Shown here: one piece after another, positions 16,853 through 24,890 of the stretch | Numbering within the stretch: position 1 is the stretch's first letter | Layout of the letters: each line of letters opens with the position of its first letter | Assembly: GCF_016583645.1 (NCBI RefSeq) | Contig: NZ_NRRL01000021.1 | Coordinates: 1-64,000, forward strand | From: Rhodovibrio sodomensis | GTDB taxonomy: Bacteria; Pseudomonadota; Alphaproteobacteria; Kiloniellales; Rhodovibrionaceae | DNA length: 64,000 nt | Direction: 5' to 3' | Made by a program: the position numbers and the translations under genes | The notes under the pieces: model-generated | What the model saw: only the letters and a program-made list of their open reading frames with translations | What the model was told of the DNA's origin: nothing | Databases searched by the model: none

Positions 16853-18040
16853 ATGGCACAGAAAATCACCGACAAGCTGGTGCGAACCCTTGAGGCGCCG
16901 GAGAGCGGGCAGACCAAGATTTACGATACCGACGTGCGCGGCTTTGGCTTCCGCGTCACGAAGGCCGGCGCCCGCAGCTTCATTTTCCACTATCGCGCCA
17001 AGGGACGCGAGCGGCTTTACACCATCGGCCAGTACCCGGCGTGGTCTGTCGAGGCCGCGCGGAACGAAGCAAAGGGGCTGCGCAAGGCTGTGGACCGTGG
17101 CGACGATCCGATGGGCGAGCGCCACGAGGACCGGCAGGCCGCGACCGTCAAGCGCCTGTGGGAGCTATACGAGCGCGACCATCTGCCGACCAAGCGCGAC
17201 GCGGACCGCGACCGGGAAATGTGGAAAGCCGACGTGAAGCCGGCCTTGGGCGCGCTCAAGGTGCAGGACGTGAGCCGTAGCGACGTGCGAGAGCTTCACC
17301 GGAAGGTGACGAAGCGCGGGCCGATCCGGGCTAACCGGGTGTTGGCCCTAGTGTCCAAGATGCTGTCGCTCGCCGCGACCGAGTACGAAATGCGGGCGGA
17401 CAACCCGGCAAAAGGCATCCCGCGCAACCCGGAGCAAAAGCGGGAGCGGTATCTGTCGCAGAAAGAGATCGCGGCGGTGTCCAAGGCGCTTGCCGAGTAC
17501 CCGTCGCAAAATGCCGCGAACGCCGTGCGCTGGCTGCTGCTGACCGGCTGCCGGAAGTCCGAGGCGCTGGCAATGACCTGGGATGAGGTCGATTGGGATG
17601 CTGGCGTTTGGACGAAGCCGCAGACCAACACCAAGCAAAAGAAGTCGCACCGGGTACCGCTTTCCGCGCCCGCGTTGCAGCTCTTGCGCGATATCGCCAG
17701 CGCGCAGGAAGAGGGCACCCCCTATGTCTTTCCGGGCCGGCAGGCGAACGAACCGCTCAAGCAGCTACACACGGTCTGGAATTTCGTTCGAGACAAGGCC
17801 GGCGTGCAGGACGTGCGGCTTCACGACTTGAGGCACACATACGCGAGCATCCTTGTGAGCGCCGGTCTGTCCCTGCCGATGATTGGCGCCCTGCTAGGCC
17901 ACACGCAGCAGGCCACCACGCAGCGGTATGCGCACCTGTACGACGATCCGTTGCGAGAGGCGACCGAGCGCGTTGGGGCTGTCGTGTCGGGGAACAACGA
18001 CCAGGGAGCGGACGTGGTGCCTTTGCGCAAAAATGGCTAG
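16853..18040 (+). CDS. Tyrosine-type site-specific integrase
   Basis: This 395-residue recombinase probably inserts and excises the island at tRNA-Cys. It has the DUF4102-type N-terminal arm-binding domain (VRGFGFRVTKAG, RLYTIGQYP), a core-binding domain (about 95-190) and a C-terminal catalytic domain. Catalytic residues are visible: Arg in TGCRKSE, His-x-x-Arg in LHDLRH, His in LLGHTQ, and the nucleophile Tyr in QRYAHLY. It resembles the P4-like integrases used by satellites and tRNA-associated islands. The ATG at 16853 follows GAGGCGAAGG; a longer open frame to 16715 runs through the CGGACA repeats and is rejected. Confidence 0.95.
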   Translation: MAQKITDKLVRTLEAPESGQTKIYDTDVRGFGFRVTKAGARSFIFHYRAKGRERLYTIGQYPAWSVEAARNEAKGLRKAVDRGDDPMGERHEDRQAATVKRLWELYERDHLPTKRDADRDREMWKADVKPALGALKVQDVSRSDVRELHRKVTKRGPIRANRVLALVSKMLSLAATEYEMRADNPAKGIPRNPEQKRERYLSQKEIAAVSKALAEYPSQNAANAVRWLLLTGCRKSEALAMTWDEVDWDAGVWTKPQTNTKQKKSHRVPLSAPALQLLRDIASAQEEGTPYVFPGRQANEPLKQLHTVWNFVRDKAGVQDVRLHDLRHTYASILVSAGLSLPMIGALLGHTQQATTQRYAHLYDDPLREATERVGAVVSGNNDQGADVVPLRKNG

Positions 18041-18048
18041 ATAAGGTA

Positions 18049-18077
18049 TTGACTGTCGCTTACCTACGCCATATATT
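18049..18077 (+). promoter_or_regulatory. Strong sigma-70-type promoter after the integrase gene
   Basis: TTGACT (18049-18054) and TATATT (18072-18077) are separated by 17 bases, close to consensus. It is the best promoter-like sequence seen in the island. Transcription would begin near 18084 and run through a structured leader towards the AlpA-like gene. Confidence 0.65.
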
Positions 18078-18083
18078 GACGGT

Positions 18084-18214
18084 ACAAGTTAGTGGCTAGA
18101 TGGAGCCTTGCCCACGGGGTGATCCCGGTGCGTGCGCTTTAGGGCAAAGGGGTACATCGAACGCGGCGTGACGCCGGCGAGCTTTGGTAATCACCAACGC
18201 TCCCGGCGTTTTTT
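18084..18214 (+). ncRNA. Candidate structured leader or small RNA, about 130 nt
   Basis: A consensus promoter (18049-18077) and a strong terminator (18171-18214) delimit a short transcript with no good reading frame. Internally CCTTGCCC pairs with GGGCAAAGG, enclosing a small CGGG/CCCG hairpin. The position, just before regulator and primase genes, recalls the immunity RNAs of P4-type satellites and the C4 antisense RNA of P1-like phages, in which a leader RNA stops transcription of the downstream operon. I cannot confirm membership of those families by eye. Confidence 0.45.
18171..18214 (+). terminator. Intrinsic terminator or attenuator before the AlpA-like gene
   Basis: ACGCCGG (18171-18177) pairs with CCGGCGT (18203-18209), with further pairing of GAGC with GCTC and an inner TTGGT/ACCAA stem. 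Six T residues follow. It ends 30 bases before the ATG of the downstream gene, so operon expression from the promoter at 18049 must read through it. Confidence 0.8.
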
Positions 18215-18244
18215 GTTGCCGGGGGCGCGAAGAGGAGCCCGGCA

Positions 18245-18469
18245 ATGTCGGAACCAAAGGACGAGGTTCTCGCTGAATACTTCACTAAAGCGCAGCTAGC
18301 AGAGTTTCTCGGCACTAGTCCCCGTACTCTTGATCGTTGGGAGCGGCAGCGCATCGGCCCGCCCCGGATCAAGGTCGGCAAGTTGATCCTGTACCGGCGA
18401 CAAGCCGTTCACGATTGGCTCGCCGCTCAAGAGTCGCAGCCTGTTCGGACCCATCGGAGGGTCGCTTGA
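18245..18469 (+). CDS. AlpA-like helix-turn-helix regulator/excisionase
   Basis: This 74-residue protein carries a MerR-like winged helix of the AlpA/excisionase type: YFTKAQLAEFLGTSPRTLDRWERQRIGPP, then KVGKLILYRRQAVHDWL. Such proteins direct excision or activate early genes of satellites and prophages. The ATG is preceded by GAGGAG. It is the first gene after the leader RNA, and its stop overlaps the region just before the primase start, so the two are likely cotranscribed. It is the natural candidate for the protein that controls excision of this island. Confidence 0.8.
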   Translation: MSEPKDEVLAEYFTKAQLAEFLGTSPRTLDRWERQRIGPPRIKVGKLILYRRQAVHDWLAAQESQPVRTHRRVA

Positions 18470-18472
18470 ACA

Positions 18473-19534
18473 ATGGTGCTGCGGAAAGAAAAGACCCCGG
18501 CTGTGGCGAACCGGGGCCTTTCGGAAACTGTCTGCATGGCGGCGGACAGCCCGAAAGATAGCGCAACCCGTGTGCCTGAGCAACCGCTTAGCCTTCGCGA
18601 GCTTGCCCGCAAGCATGATGGCCGCTGGCAGGGCGACAAGCTGCTAATCCGGTGCCCGGCCCATGACGACCGCAACCCGTCGTGCCTCGTGTCGCCAGAC
18701 CCGGAAAAGTCGGGCGGCGTGTCCGTCCATTGCTTTGCCGGCTGCGATTGGCGCGACGTGAAGGACGCGTTGGGGCTGAATTGTCGCCACGTTGGCGACA
18801 TATATCCGTCTCGCCAAGTTGGCGACACGGAGAGTGCCCAAGTTGGACACTCTAACCGCGACGAGCTGGTTAAACGCGTTCTAGGCGAGTGCCAGCCCAT
18901 CGGTGGGCAGGCTGCGGACTATCTTCGCGAACGCGGTATCCATATCCCGTTGCCGGACTGCCTGCGGCTACACCCTCACTGTTGGCACACAGGCGCCCGT
19001 GAAGCCTTCCCGGCCCTGATTGCGGTGGCGACCACCGACAACGGGCCAACGGGGCTACAGCGGACTTATCTGGCCCCTGACGGGCGTTCTAAGGCGCCGG
19101 TCGATCCCGCCAAGATGTCGCTTGGCCGTATCCGGGGCGCAGCCGTCCGCCTGACCCCGCCGGCCGGCACGTTGTGGCTGACCGAAGGCGTCGAGGATGG
19201 CTTGAGCCTCGTGCAGATGATGCACCAGGCCGTGTGGGCCACGCTCGGCACGTCCGGCATGGCGACGGTCGAGCTGCCCGACGTTGTAGAACGGGTGATC
19301 CTCGCGCCGGACAATGATCCCGCCGGACAAGCATCAATCGACAAGGCCGCGCGGCGGTTTCACCACGAAGGCCGGGACGTGCGGATCGCCCGCCCGCCGA
19401 TGGGGCAGGACTGGAACGACGTGTTAGGCGAATACGAAGAGCGGGCAGCCATCCTGCAATTCGACGCCTTGCAGCCGGTCAATTGGGCTGAGGACGCGGC
19501 GCGCCGGGCCGTGATCGGGGGTCGGCATGGCTGA
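18473..19534 (+). CDS. CHC2 zinc-finger/Toprim primase-like protein
   Basis: This 353-residue protein resembles phage DNA primases. A zinc-binding region near residues 60-90 has CPAH, then HCFAGC. A Toprim fold follows, with the catalytic Glu in LTEGVEDGLSL and the acidic DNDPAG motif. In such proteins the Toprim centre makes the RNA primer for element replication. It lacks a helicase domain, which the next gene may supply (they overlap by 8 bases). The ATG at 18473 has GGAGG rather far upstream (12 bases); the ATG at 18537 is an alternative without a visible ribosome binding site. Confidence 0.85.
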   Translation: MVLRKEKTPAVANRGLSETVCMAADSPKDSATRVPEQPLSLRELARKHDGRWQGDKLLIRCPAHDDRNPSCLVSPDPEKSGGVSVHCFAGCDWRDVKDALGLNCRHVGDIYPSRQVGDTESAQVGHSNRDELVKRVLGECQPIGGQAADYLRERGIHIPLPDCLRLHPHCWHTGAREAFPALIAVATTDNGPTGLQRTYLAPDGRSKAPVDPAKMSLGRIRGAAVRLTPPAGTLWLTEGVEDGLSLVQMMHQAVWATLGTSGMATVELPDVVERVILAPDNDPAGQASIDKAARRFHHEGRDVRIARPPMGQDWNDVLGEYEERAAILQFDALQPVNWAEDAARRAVIGGRHG

Positions 19535-20630
19535 TCCCGTTCACGAGTTCACCGAGCCGTGGCGTCCGCCGGAAGAGCGCCAAAAGCCATCGCAAGATGA
19601 TGGCAAATGGCGTCCCAAATTAATCTCTGTCCGGGATTTTGTGGACGGTTTTGAGGCGCCGGACTTTCTTATCGAAGATATGGCGCAACGCCGGTTCCTC
19701 TATTCGCTGACCGGTCGCACAGGTGACGGCAAGACTGCGGTGCTGACTACACTAAGTCTGTGCCTTGCAGCCGGACAGGAGTTCGCTGGCCGTCGTGTCG
19801 AACAAGGGCGCGTGGCATACTTCGCTGGCGAAAACGCGGACGATGTACGGGCTCGCACCCTTATGACTGCCGAGCGCCTTGGCGTTTCTCTTGACGACCT
19901 ACCGCTCTATTTCCTCGACAAGCCATTCGATATTGTTGGGGCGAGGGAACAAATCAAAAAGAGCGCCGAAGAGCTTGGCGGATTGGACCTTGTCATTGTC
20001 GATACGCTTGCAGCGTTTTTCCAAGGCGAAGATGAAAACGCTAACGTCGAGCTTGGCAACTTTGCTCGCGACTTGCGAGAGAACCTATGCACGCTGCCCG
20101 GCGGGCCAAGCGTCATCATTGCGTGCCATCCGACTAAGGTTGCGACCAAGAGCAACCTTGTGCCGCGTGGTGGGGGCGCGTTCCTGGCCGAAGTGGACGG
20201 CAACTTACGGGTCTGGAGTGATGATAAAGAAACCACGGAGCTGCACTGGTGCGGCAAACTACGCGGTCCCGGTTTCGAGCCTATCCCGTTCAACCTGTCC
20301 AAGCGCACCAGCGACAGCGTGAAGGATAGCAAGGGCCGGCTTATTCCCAACGTCGTAGCGGAACCGCTGGCAGAGACGGAGCTACAATCCGTTGAGGCCA
20401 AGGCCCGCCGCGACGAAGATGCGCTGCTTGAGCGAATGCTGAACGATCCCAGCGGCTCAATGGCGGATTGGTGCCGGCAGCTTGGCTGGGTCGGAGCAAA
20501 AGGCGAGCCGTATAAGAGCAAGGTGCAACGGGCACTCGCCCAGCTCCAGGATGATCGGTTGGTCCATAAGTTCCGGGGCCGCTGGACACTCACAAAGGCC
20601 GGCAAGGATGAGGCAAAGCGTCGGGGCTGA
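19527..20630 (+). CDS. RepA-like AAA ATPase (replicative helicase)
   Basis: This 367-residue protein belongs to the AAA_25/RepA hexameric helicase type. Walker A is in TGRTGDGKTAV near residue 64, Walker B in LDLVIVDTLAAFF, and a conserved histidine follows in IACHPTK. A C-terminal winged-helix-like region (LAQLQDDRLVHKFRGRWTLT) could contact DNA. It overlaps the primase gene, a pairing found in many satellites and prophages where the two replicate the element. The iteron-like GTAC region begins right after its stop, which suggests it may act there. Confidence 0.85.
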   Translation: MADPVHEFTEPWRPPEERQKPSQDDGKWRPKLISVRDFVDGFEAPDFLIEDMAQRRFLYSLTGRTGDGKTAVLTTLSLCLAAGQEFAGRRVEQGRVAYFAGENADDVRARTLMTAERLGVSLDDLPLYFLDKPFDIVGAREQIKKSAEELGGLDLVIVDTLAAFFQGEDENANVELGNFARDLRENLCTLPGGPSVIIACHPTKVATKSNLVPRGGGAFLAEVDGNLRVWSDDKETTELHWCGKLRGPGFEPIPFNLSKRTSDSVKDSKGRLIPNVVAEPLAETELQSVEAKARRDEDALLERMLNDPSGSMADWCRQLGWVGAKGEPYKSKVQRALAQLQDDRLVHKFRGRWTLTKAGKDEAKRRG

Positions 20631-20644
20631 GGCACAGTTACTGC

Positions 20645-20855
20645 CTCGTACCAACGCGGTACGATGGGCGGTACGGAACGCATCGGCAACGGAGCCGGTA
20701 CAGAGTGGTACGGTATCCGGTACGGCAGTGCTGCTAAGTTCCTGATATCCCTAACGTACCAGCGGTACGGCAGGGCGGTACGGAGAGGGGGGTTTTTAAC
20801 CCCTCTCCTACCCGTACCGTACCAATCTTTCTTAGGGGTGGTACGGCGGTACGAC
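20645..20855. repeat. GTAC-rich iteron-like cluster, possible replication origin
   Basis: GTAC occurs 13 times within 205 bp, mostly as GCGGTACGG or its complement. Copies start at 20648, 20659, 20671, 20698, 20708, 20720, 20756, 20765, 20778, 20814, 20819, 20841 and 20849, and several neighbours are 10-13 bp apart. A perfect 9-bp hairpin stem (GGAGAGGGG at 20782-20790 with CCCCTCTCC at 20800-20808) lies inside. The position directly after primase and helicase genes fits an origin recognised by one of them. Operators are the alternative. Confidence 0.55.
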
Positions 20856-20989
20856 CCTAATCCTGCGTGGGTGAAAGCGGAGAATGTGTGGTTGTTACCC
20901 GCGCATGGAACCGCCGCGCCTCACATGCCGTGCGTCGGCTGAATATGGTTGCGGGGATGCAGTATCCCCACACGTAACGTCGCGAGCCC
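20856..20989. other. Gap between iteron cluster and promoter
   Basis: No gene is supported here. The short frame that begins at 20664 and crosses this stretch consists of translated iteron repeats and lacks a ribosome binding site. An imperfect palindrome around ATGCAGTATCCCCA is the only structure I see. Confidence 0.4.
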
Positions 20990-21043
20990 TTGGCATACTG
21001 CGGGTTTTTGTGCTATTATCTGAACGTGTCCGCACCATGTCCG
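20990..21043 (+). promoter_or_regulatory. Promoter with overlapping paired CGGACA-type operator
   Basis: TTGGCA (20990-20995) and TATTAT (21014-21019) are 18 bases apart and extended by TGC before the -10. Inverted copies of the island motif, TGTCCG at 21027 and 21038, follow at the start of transcription with the same 11-bp spacing as near both island ends. A protein bound there would block initiation of the structural-gene operon. Confidence 0.55.
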
Positions 21044-21093
21044 CGCTTGCGGGCGGCGACGCGGCAAACGACGGTAAACAGGAGACGGAGCCG

Positions 21094-21852
21094 ATGGCCG
21101 AACAGCAGACCAAAGCGGAAGCGGAAGCCGCGTATATTCAAAGCAACGTGCCTGAGCGGCAGGTGCCCGCTGATCTAGACCCGCGCGTTTTGCGGGCGCG
21201 CGTGACGGGCGATGTCGCGGGTGAGTTCGCAGAAGATCCCTCGCTTGAGGACGCCATGACGGCGGCGGAGGCGCTTCATTCTCAGCTTGGCCGATACATC
21301 GAAGGCGAACGGGCCGTTAAGTCTGACACCACCATGACGGCGGATGCGCAGACACTCGCGTTGGCCGACATGATGAACGTGGAAAAGGGGCCGACGCACC
21401 GGGCGGATCAAGCCCGCCAGCGGCTTAGTGAGGCGCACAGCACGGCCAGCAAGCGCGTTGACCAGACGATTAAGAGCGCGATGCCGGAGACTGAGGCGCA
21501 AGAGCTTCGGTCTGTGGTGCGCAGCATGAGCGCCGATGATCGGGAAAAGCTACTGACCGACCTTCGCGAGCGCGGCGACGTGCGGTCCCTCGCTGCCTTG
21601 GTCGCGCATCCCTCCAACGTGGCGAGCGGCCTTGGTCCGGGTGAATACACCGCAACGCGGCGCTTTGTTGAGCAGAAGCTAGCTCCGGCTGAGGCGCAAC
21701 GCCGTGACCAGACCGCGAAGGCCCGGGAGCAGCTTGACAGCCTGACGGAGCTTTATCTTCGGGAAACTGCTGCCATGACGCCCGATCAAAAGCGGGTGAG
21801 CCGCATCCGCTCAGCACAGCAGGCGAGCCGTAAAGCGCGCGGGCAGTCCTAG
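21094..21852 (+). CDS. Hypothetical island protein, 252 residues, helical
   Basis: I do not recognise this protein. It is almost wholly charged and helical, rich in Ala, Glu, Gln and Arg, with no hydrophobic segment, so it is probably cytosolic and may form coiled coils. AGGAG stands nine bases before the ATG at 21094, which decides the start; the open frame to 20884 is not used. It is the first gene behind the repressible promoter at 20990 and precedes the tape measure gene, a position where scaffold or chaperone functions occur in phages, but nothing in the sequence proves that. Confidence 0.65.
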   Translation: MAEQQTKAEAEAAYIQSNVPERQVPADLDPRVLRARVTGDVAGEFAEDPSLEDAMTAAEALHSQLGRYIEGERAVKSDTTMTADAQTLALADMMNVEKGPTHRADQARQRLSEAHSTASKRVDQTIKSAMPETEAQELRSVVRSMSADDREKLLTDLRERGDVRSLAALVAHPSNVASGLGPGEYTATRRFVEQKLAPAEAQRRDQTAKAREQLDSLTELYLRETAAMTPDQKRVSRIRSAQQASRKARGQS

Positions 21853-21873
21853 AGGTGCCGATGGCCATCGGCA

Positions 21874-21928
21874 GCCGGCGGGGTTGGGTTGCTCCTACCC
21901 GGATCGCCCCGCCGGCATCTTTTACGGG
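21874..21928 (+). terminator. Hairpin terminator after the 252-residue gene
   Basis: GCCGGCGGGG pairs with CCCCGCCGGC across a short loop and ATCTTTT follows. It begins about 20 bases after the preceding stop codon. It makes starts upstream of 21936 for the next gene unlikely. Confidence 0.6.
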
Positions 21929-21935
21929 GGCGACC

Positions 21936-22223
21936 ATGTTTGAGGATTTTGGGCGGCGACAGACCAACACGGCGGTTGCCGGCTTTGTGTACCGCCGCAG
22001 GGGCGACACTGACCCGCTTTACCGGCTTGCCCGGCGCGCCGCGACGACCGGCACGCAGGCGGACCAAGACGCTTTGATTGAAGCGTGCGAGGCGCGCCTT
22101 ACGGACGAAGAACAGCAGGCTCTTGAGGCGGAGCTGCTGGAATTGAGCGACCGTCTGCACGCGATGACCGAAGATGTGAACGCAGATACGGTCGCGATCC
22201 TTGAGAGTTGGAGGCGCCGCTAA
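21936..22223 (+). CDS. Hypothetical island protein, 95 residues
   Basis: No family is recognised. The protein begins MFEDFGRRQTN and is mostly charged helices (ADQDALIEACEARLTDEEQQALE). An open frame extends to 21855, but it passes through a terminator hairpin, and GGGGGCGACC stands just before the ATG at 21936, so I use that. Its stop codon overlaps the start of the tape measure gene (TAATG), a coupling common between tail-assembly chaperones and tape measure genes. Function as such a chaperone is possible but unproven. Confidence 0.6.
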   Translation: MFEDFGRRQTNTAVAGFVYRRRGDTDPLYRLARRAATTGTQADQDALIEACEARLTDEEQQALEAELLELSDRLHAMTEDVNADTVAILESWRRR

Positions 22224-24199
22224 TGGCCCGTTTGGTACTTGGCATTGACGCCCGGCCGGCAAAACAGGGCGCGCAAGAGTTCCGCCGGTCGGCTGAGAGT
22301 ATCCAGGGGTCGGCGCGCAACACGGTCCAGCGCGTCAACCGGATCGAAGGCGCGTTCGACAAGCTGCGCCGGAGCGGGCTGGCCGTAAACGGCGTTCTAG
22401 GCGCGATTGCCGGGGCGGGTGGCCTTGGCTTCCTGATTAAGCGCAGCTTGGACGCGGCGGCGAACATTGAGGACTTAGCGAACCGCGCGGGTGTCACGAC
22501 CGACGCCCTACAGGAGCTAACCTTTGCCGCGCGCCGCTACGGTGTCCAGCAAGACGCGCTGGTTGACGGCATCAAGGAATTGCAGATCCGCGCCGATGAG
22601 TTCGCCACGACCGGGAAGGGTGAGGCAGCCGAGGCTTTCGAGCGCCTGGGCTTCACGGCGAACGAAGCGGCCCGTCTGATTGACGGCACCGGGCGCGGTG
22701 TCGAGGTTGTCGTTGAGCGCATCCGCGACTTGGAAAGCACAGCGGCGCGCGCCCGTGCCTTTGAAGAGCTGTTCGGCGGGCAGGCCGGTGAGCAAATTCG
22801 CCAGATCACGGGCGATATCGGCGCCCTGCGTCGCGAGGCGAACGAGCTTGGGCTTGTGCTGGAAGAGGATGTTATCCGCAACGCGGACGAGGCCCGCGAC
22901 AAGTTCGATTTGCTTTCCAACGTGCTTCAAAAGCAGGTTGTCTCTGCAATCGCACAGTCTGCACCGCAGATTAGTGGCGTCCTTGACGGTCTGTTAGATG
23001 ATTTGCCTCAAGCGATTTCGCAGCTTGAAAGTCTCGCTGAGAAATTCGGTATCATTGAAGATGTATCCAAGAACACCCGCATTTTCCAATTGCGCGGTGA
23101 GCTTGAGGAAATCCGCCGCCTAGAGCAGCAGGCGCAGCAGATGCGGGACGACAGTATGTTGGCCCGTGGTGCTGGCTTTATCAGCGACCAGATTGCTGAG
23201 ATAACTGGACTGCAAGCGGACTTTGAGGCGCGGAGACAGGCGCTCAGGTTCGAGCTTGCCGAGCTGACCAGCGGCCCGTTGCAGAGTACCAGCGACAGCA
23301 GCGGCGGTGGTGCCTTGCGCATTGACGTGCCGGCGCCATCGGGCGGCGGCGGGGGTAGTAGTGCCTTGCCGGAACCGCCCGGTTCGTTCGCGGCTAACCA
23401 GCGGGCATCCGATATCATCCGCGAGCAACGCGCCGAGTTGGACCGCCTGGGTGAAAGCCTGCGGTCTGATATCAACCCCGCGTGGGCGCAGTATCAAGAG
23501 CGGGTGCAGAACCTAAACACGGCGCTTGAGGCGGGGCGGATCACGCAACGCGAGTTCCTGACCTTGAGCCAGCAAGCGGGTGAGCGATTCTCGGATACGA
23601 CGCAGACCGCGACCGAGGGCTTGCAGAACGCGCAGAAGGCTGCGGACCAGCTTGGCTTCAGCTTCAGCAGCGCTTTTGAGGACGCAATCGTGAAGGGGCA
23701 GGAGTTTTCCACGGTCCTACAGGGGCTGGCTCAAGACATCCTGCGCATTCTGGTCCGCACGCAGATCACGCAGCCGGCGGCAGGTGCGCTGTCCGACGTG
23801 TTCGGAAGCGCGTTTGGGAACATCTTTAGCGGTGGCGGAGGCACCACAGGTGCGGCCGTCCCGACATCGGCGGGCGGGCTAGGCCAGCCGCTTCCGACGT
23901 TTGCAGAGGGCGGTATCACGCGCGGTCCGTCCATTGCCGGCGAGCGCGGCCCGGAGGCCGTTATTCCGCTGCCCGGCAACCGCAAGGTGCCTGTCCAGAT
24001 GCAGGGCGGCGAAACCAACGTCTACGTTGAAAACCATAGCGGCCAAGAGGCCAACGTGCAGCGCTCCCGCAACGGCAACGGCGGCGAAGATATCCGCGTC
24101 GTGATCGGTAAAGAGGTCGGTCGTCAGATTGCTGGCGGCGTGCACGACAAGCCCATGCGTGCGCGCTACGGTATCACGCCAAGCACCGGCACTCGGTAG
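22223..24199 (+). CDS. Phage tail tape measure protein
   Basis: This 658-residue protein resembles lambda-type tape measure proteins, which set tail length and line the tail tube. The N-terminal third has the family pattern (DKLRRSGLAVNGVLGAIAG, LANRAGVTTDALQELTFAA), followed by long helices, a Gly/Ser-rich linker near residues 365-390, and the common C-terminal motif FAEGGITRGPSIAGERGPEAVIPL. The length would correspond to a short to medium tail if complete. It is odd that no major tail protein, baseplate or capsid gene accompanies it. The ATG overlaps the preceding stop codon. Confidence 0.88.
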   Translation: MARLVLGIDARPAKQGAQEFRRSAESIQGSARNTVQRVNRIEGAFDKLRRSGLAVNGVLGAIAGAGGLGFLIKRSLDAAANIEDLANRAGVTTDALQELTFAARRYGVQQDALVDGIKELQIRADEFATTGKGEAAEAFERLGFTANEAARLIDGTGRGVEVVVERIRDLESTAARARAFEELFGGQAGEQIRQITGDIGALRREANELGLVLEEDVIRNADEARDKFDLLSNVLQKQVVSAIAQSAPQISGVLDGLLDDLPQAISQLESLAEKFGIIEDVSKNTRIFQLRGELEEIRRLEQQAQQMRDDSMLARGAGFISDQIAEITGLQADFEARRQALRFELAELTSGPLQSTSDSSGGGALRIDVPAPSGGGGGSSALPEPPGSFAANQRASDIIREQRAELDRLGESLRSDINPAWAQYQERVQNLNTALEAGRITQREFLTLSQQAGERFSDTTQTATEGLQNAQKAADQLGFSFSSAFEDAIVKGQEFSTVLQGLAQDILRILVRTQITQPAAGALSDVFGSAFGNIFSGGGGTTGAAVPTSAGGLGQPLPTFAEGGITRGPSIAGERGPEAVIPLPGNRKVPVQMQGGETNVYVENHSGQEANVQRSRNGNGGEDIRVVIGKEVGRQIAGGVHDKPMRARYGITPSTGTR

Positions 24200-24207
24200 G
24201 AGGTATC

Positions 24208-24303
24208 ATGAACCCGAATAATCAGCCGAACATGCCAAAGTTCACGCCGTTGTGGGGCTTGATCGTGATTGCCGTGGTTATCGGCTACTTTGTCTTCGCC
24301 TAG
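24208..24303 (+). CDS. 31-residue single-helix membrane peptide
   Basis: This small gene starts seven bases after the tape measure stop. AGGAGG stands before the ATG with a spacing of about five. The product has a polar Asn/Pro-rich start (MNPNNQPNMPKF) and one hydrophobic helix (LWGLIVIAVVIGYFVF). Its stop codon TAG is part of the AGGAGG that serves the terminase gene, so translation is tightly linked. It is too short for a normal holin; a pinholin-like or membrane-anchoring role is speculation. Confidence 0.6.
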   Translation: MNPNNQPNMPKFTPLWGLIVIAVVIGYFVFA

Positions 24304-24311
24304 GAGGATTT

Positions 24312-24890
24312 ATGGGACGCCGCTGCACCGTCTGTGACCACCCGGAGCGCGCCAAGATCGAGCTTGGTCTAGCGCGCAAGGTGCCGTCGCGGAAGCTGGC
24401 GCAAAAGTTCGACGTGGGCGAAGCGGCGATCCGGCGGCACAAGGACGGGCACATGCCGCCGCAGCTCATGGCGTCGCTTATGACGGCTGCCACGCCCTCG
24501 GAGATTGACCTAGACCAGCTACGGCAGTCGGAGAGCGAGGGCATCCTACAGCACCTCGTGGCCGAACGCGGGCGGCTCTACAACGTCGCGGACGAAGCGG
24601 AGCGGCTTGGCGACTTCCGTTCAGCGATCCAGGCGCACCGGGCGATCAACGACAACATCAGCACGACGGCCAAGCTGCTAGGCGAGCTGTCCACCGGCAG
24701 TCAGACCACGATCAACAACAACCTCGTGGTGGCGCCTGAGTATCTGGACATGCGTAACGAGCTGATCCGGGCGCTGCGCCCGTACCCGGAAGCCTGCCGG
24801 GCCGTGGCGCAGGTGCTCCGGCGGTACGAGGGCGCGGAGCCGCACCAGACCGGCACACATCAAAAGGTGCTGGAACATGCTGGCGGCTGA
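24312..24890 (+). CDS. Terminase small subunit-like DNA-binding protein
   Basis: This 192-residue protein begins with a small CxxC-H motif (CTVCDHPE) and a helix-turn-helix (PSRKLAQKFDVGEAAIRRHKDGHM), followed by a helical middle and an Asn-rich turn (SQTTINNN). Position directly before, and 14-base overlap with, the large terminase gene identify it as the subunit that recognises the packaging site. Satellites of the PICI type often carry their own small terminase to redirect packaging. The ATG at 24312 follows AGGAGG. Confidence 0.75.
   Translation: MGRRCTVCDHPERAKIELGLARKVPSRKLAQKFDVGEAAIRRHKDGHMPPQLMASLMTAATPSEIDLDQLRQSESEGILQHLVAERGRLYNVADEAERLGDFRSAIQAHRAINDNISTTAKLLGELSTGSQTTINNNLVVAPEYLDMRNELIRALRPYPEACRAVAQVLRRYEGAEPHQTGTHQKVLEHAGG

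Noticed and set aside
20645..20855. CRISPR array
   Set aside because: The GTAC repeats are short, overlap and vary in spacing; there are no unique spacers of constant length and no cas genes in the window.
20664..20942. 92-codon frame over the iteron region
   Set aside because: It consists of translated repeats (GTAC units), has no ribosome binding site and no family resemblance.
21855..21935. Extended start of the 95-residue island gene
   Set aside because: The extension would translate a terminator hairpin; the ATG at 21936 is better placed.
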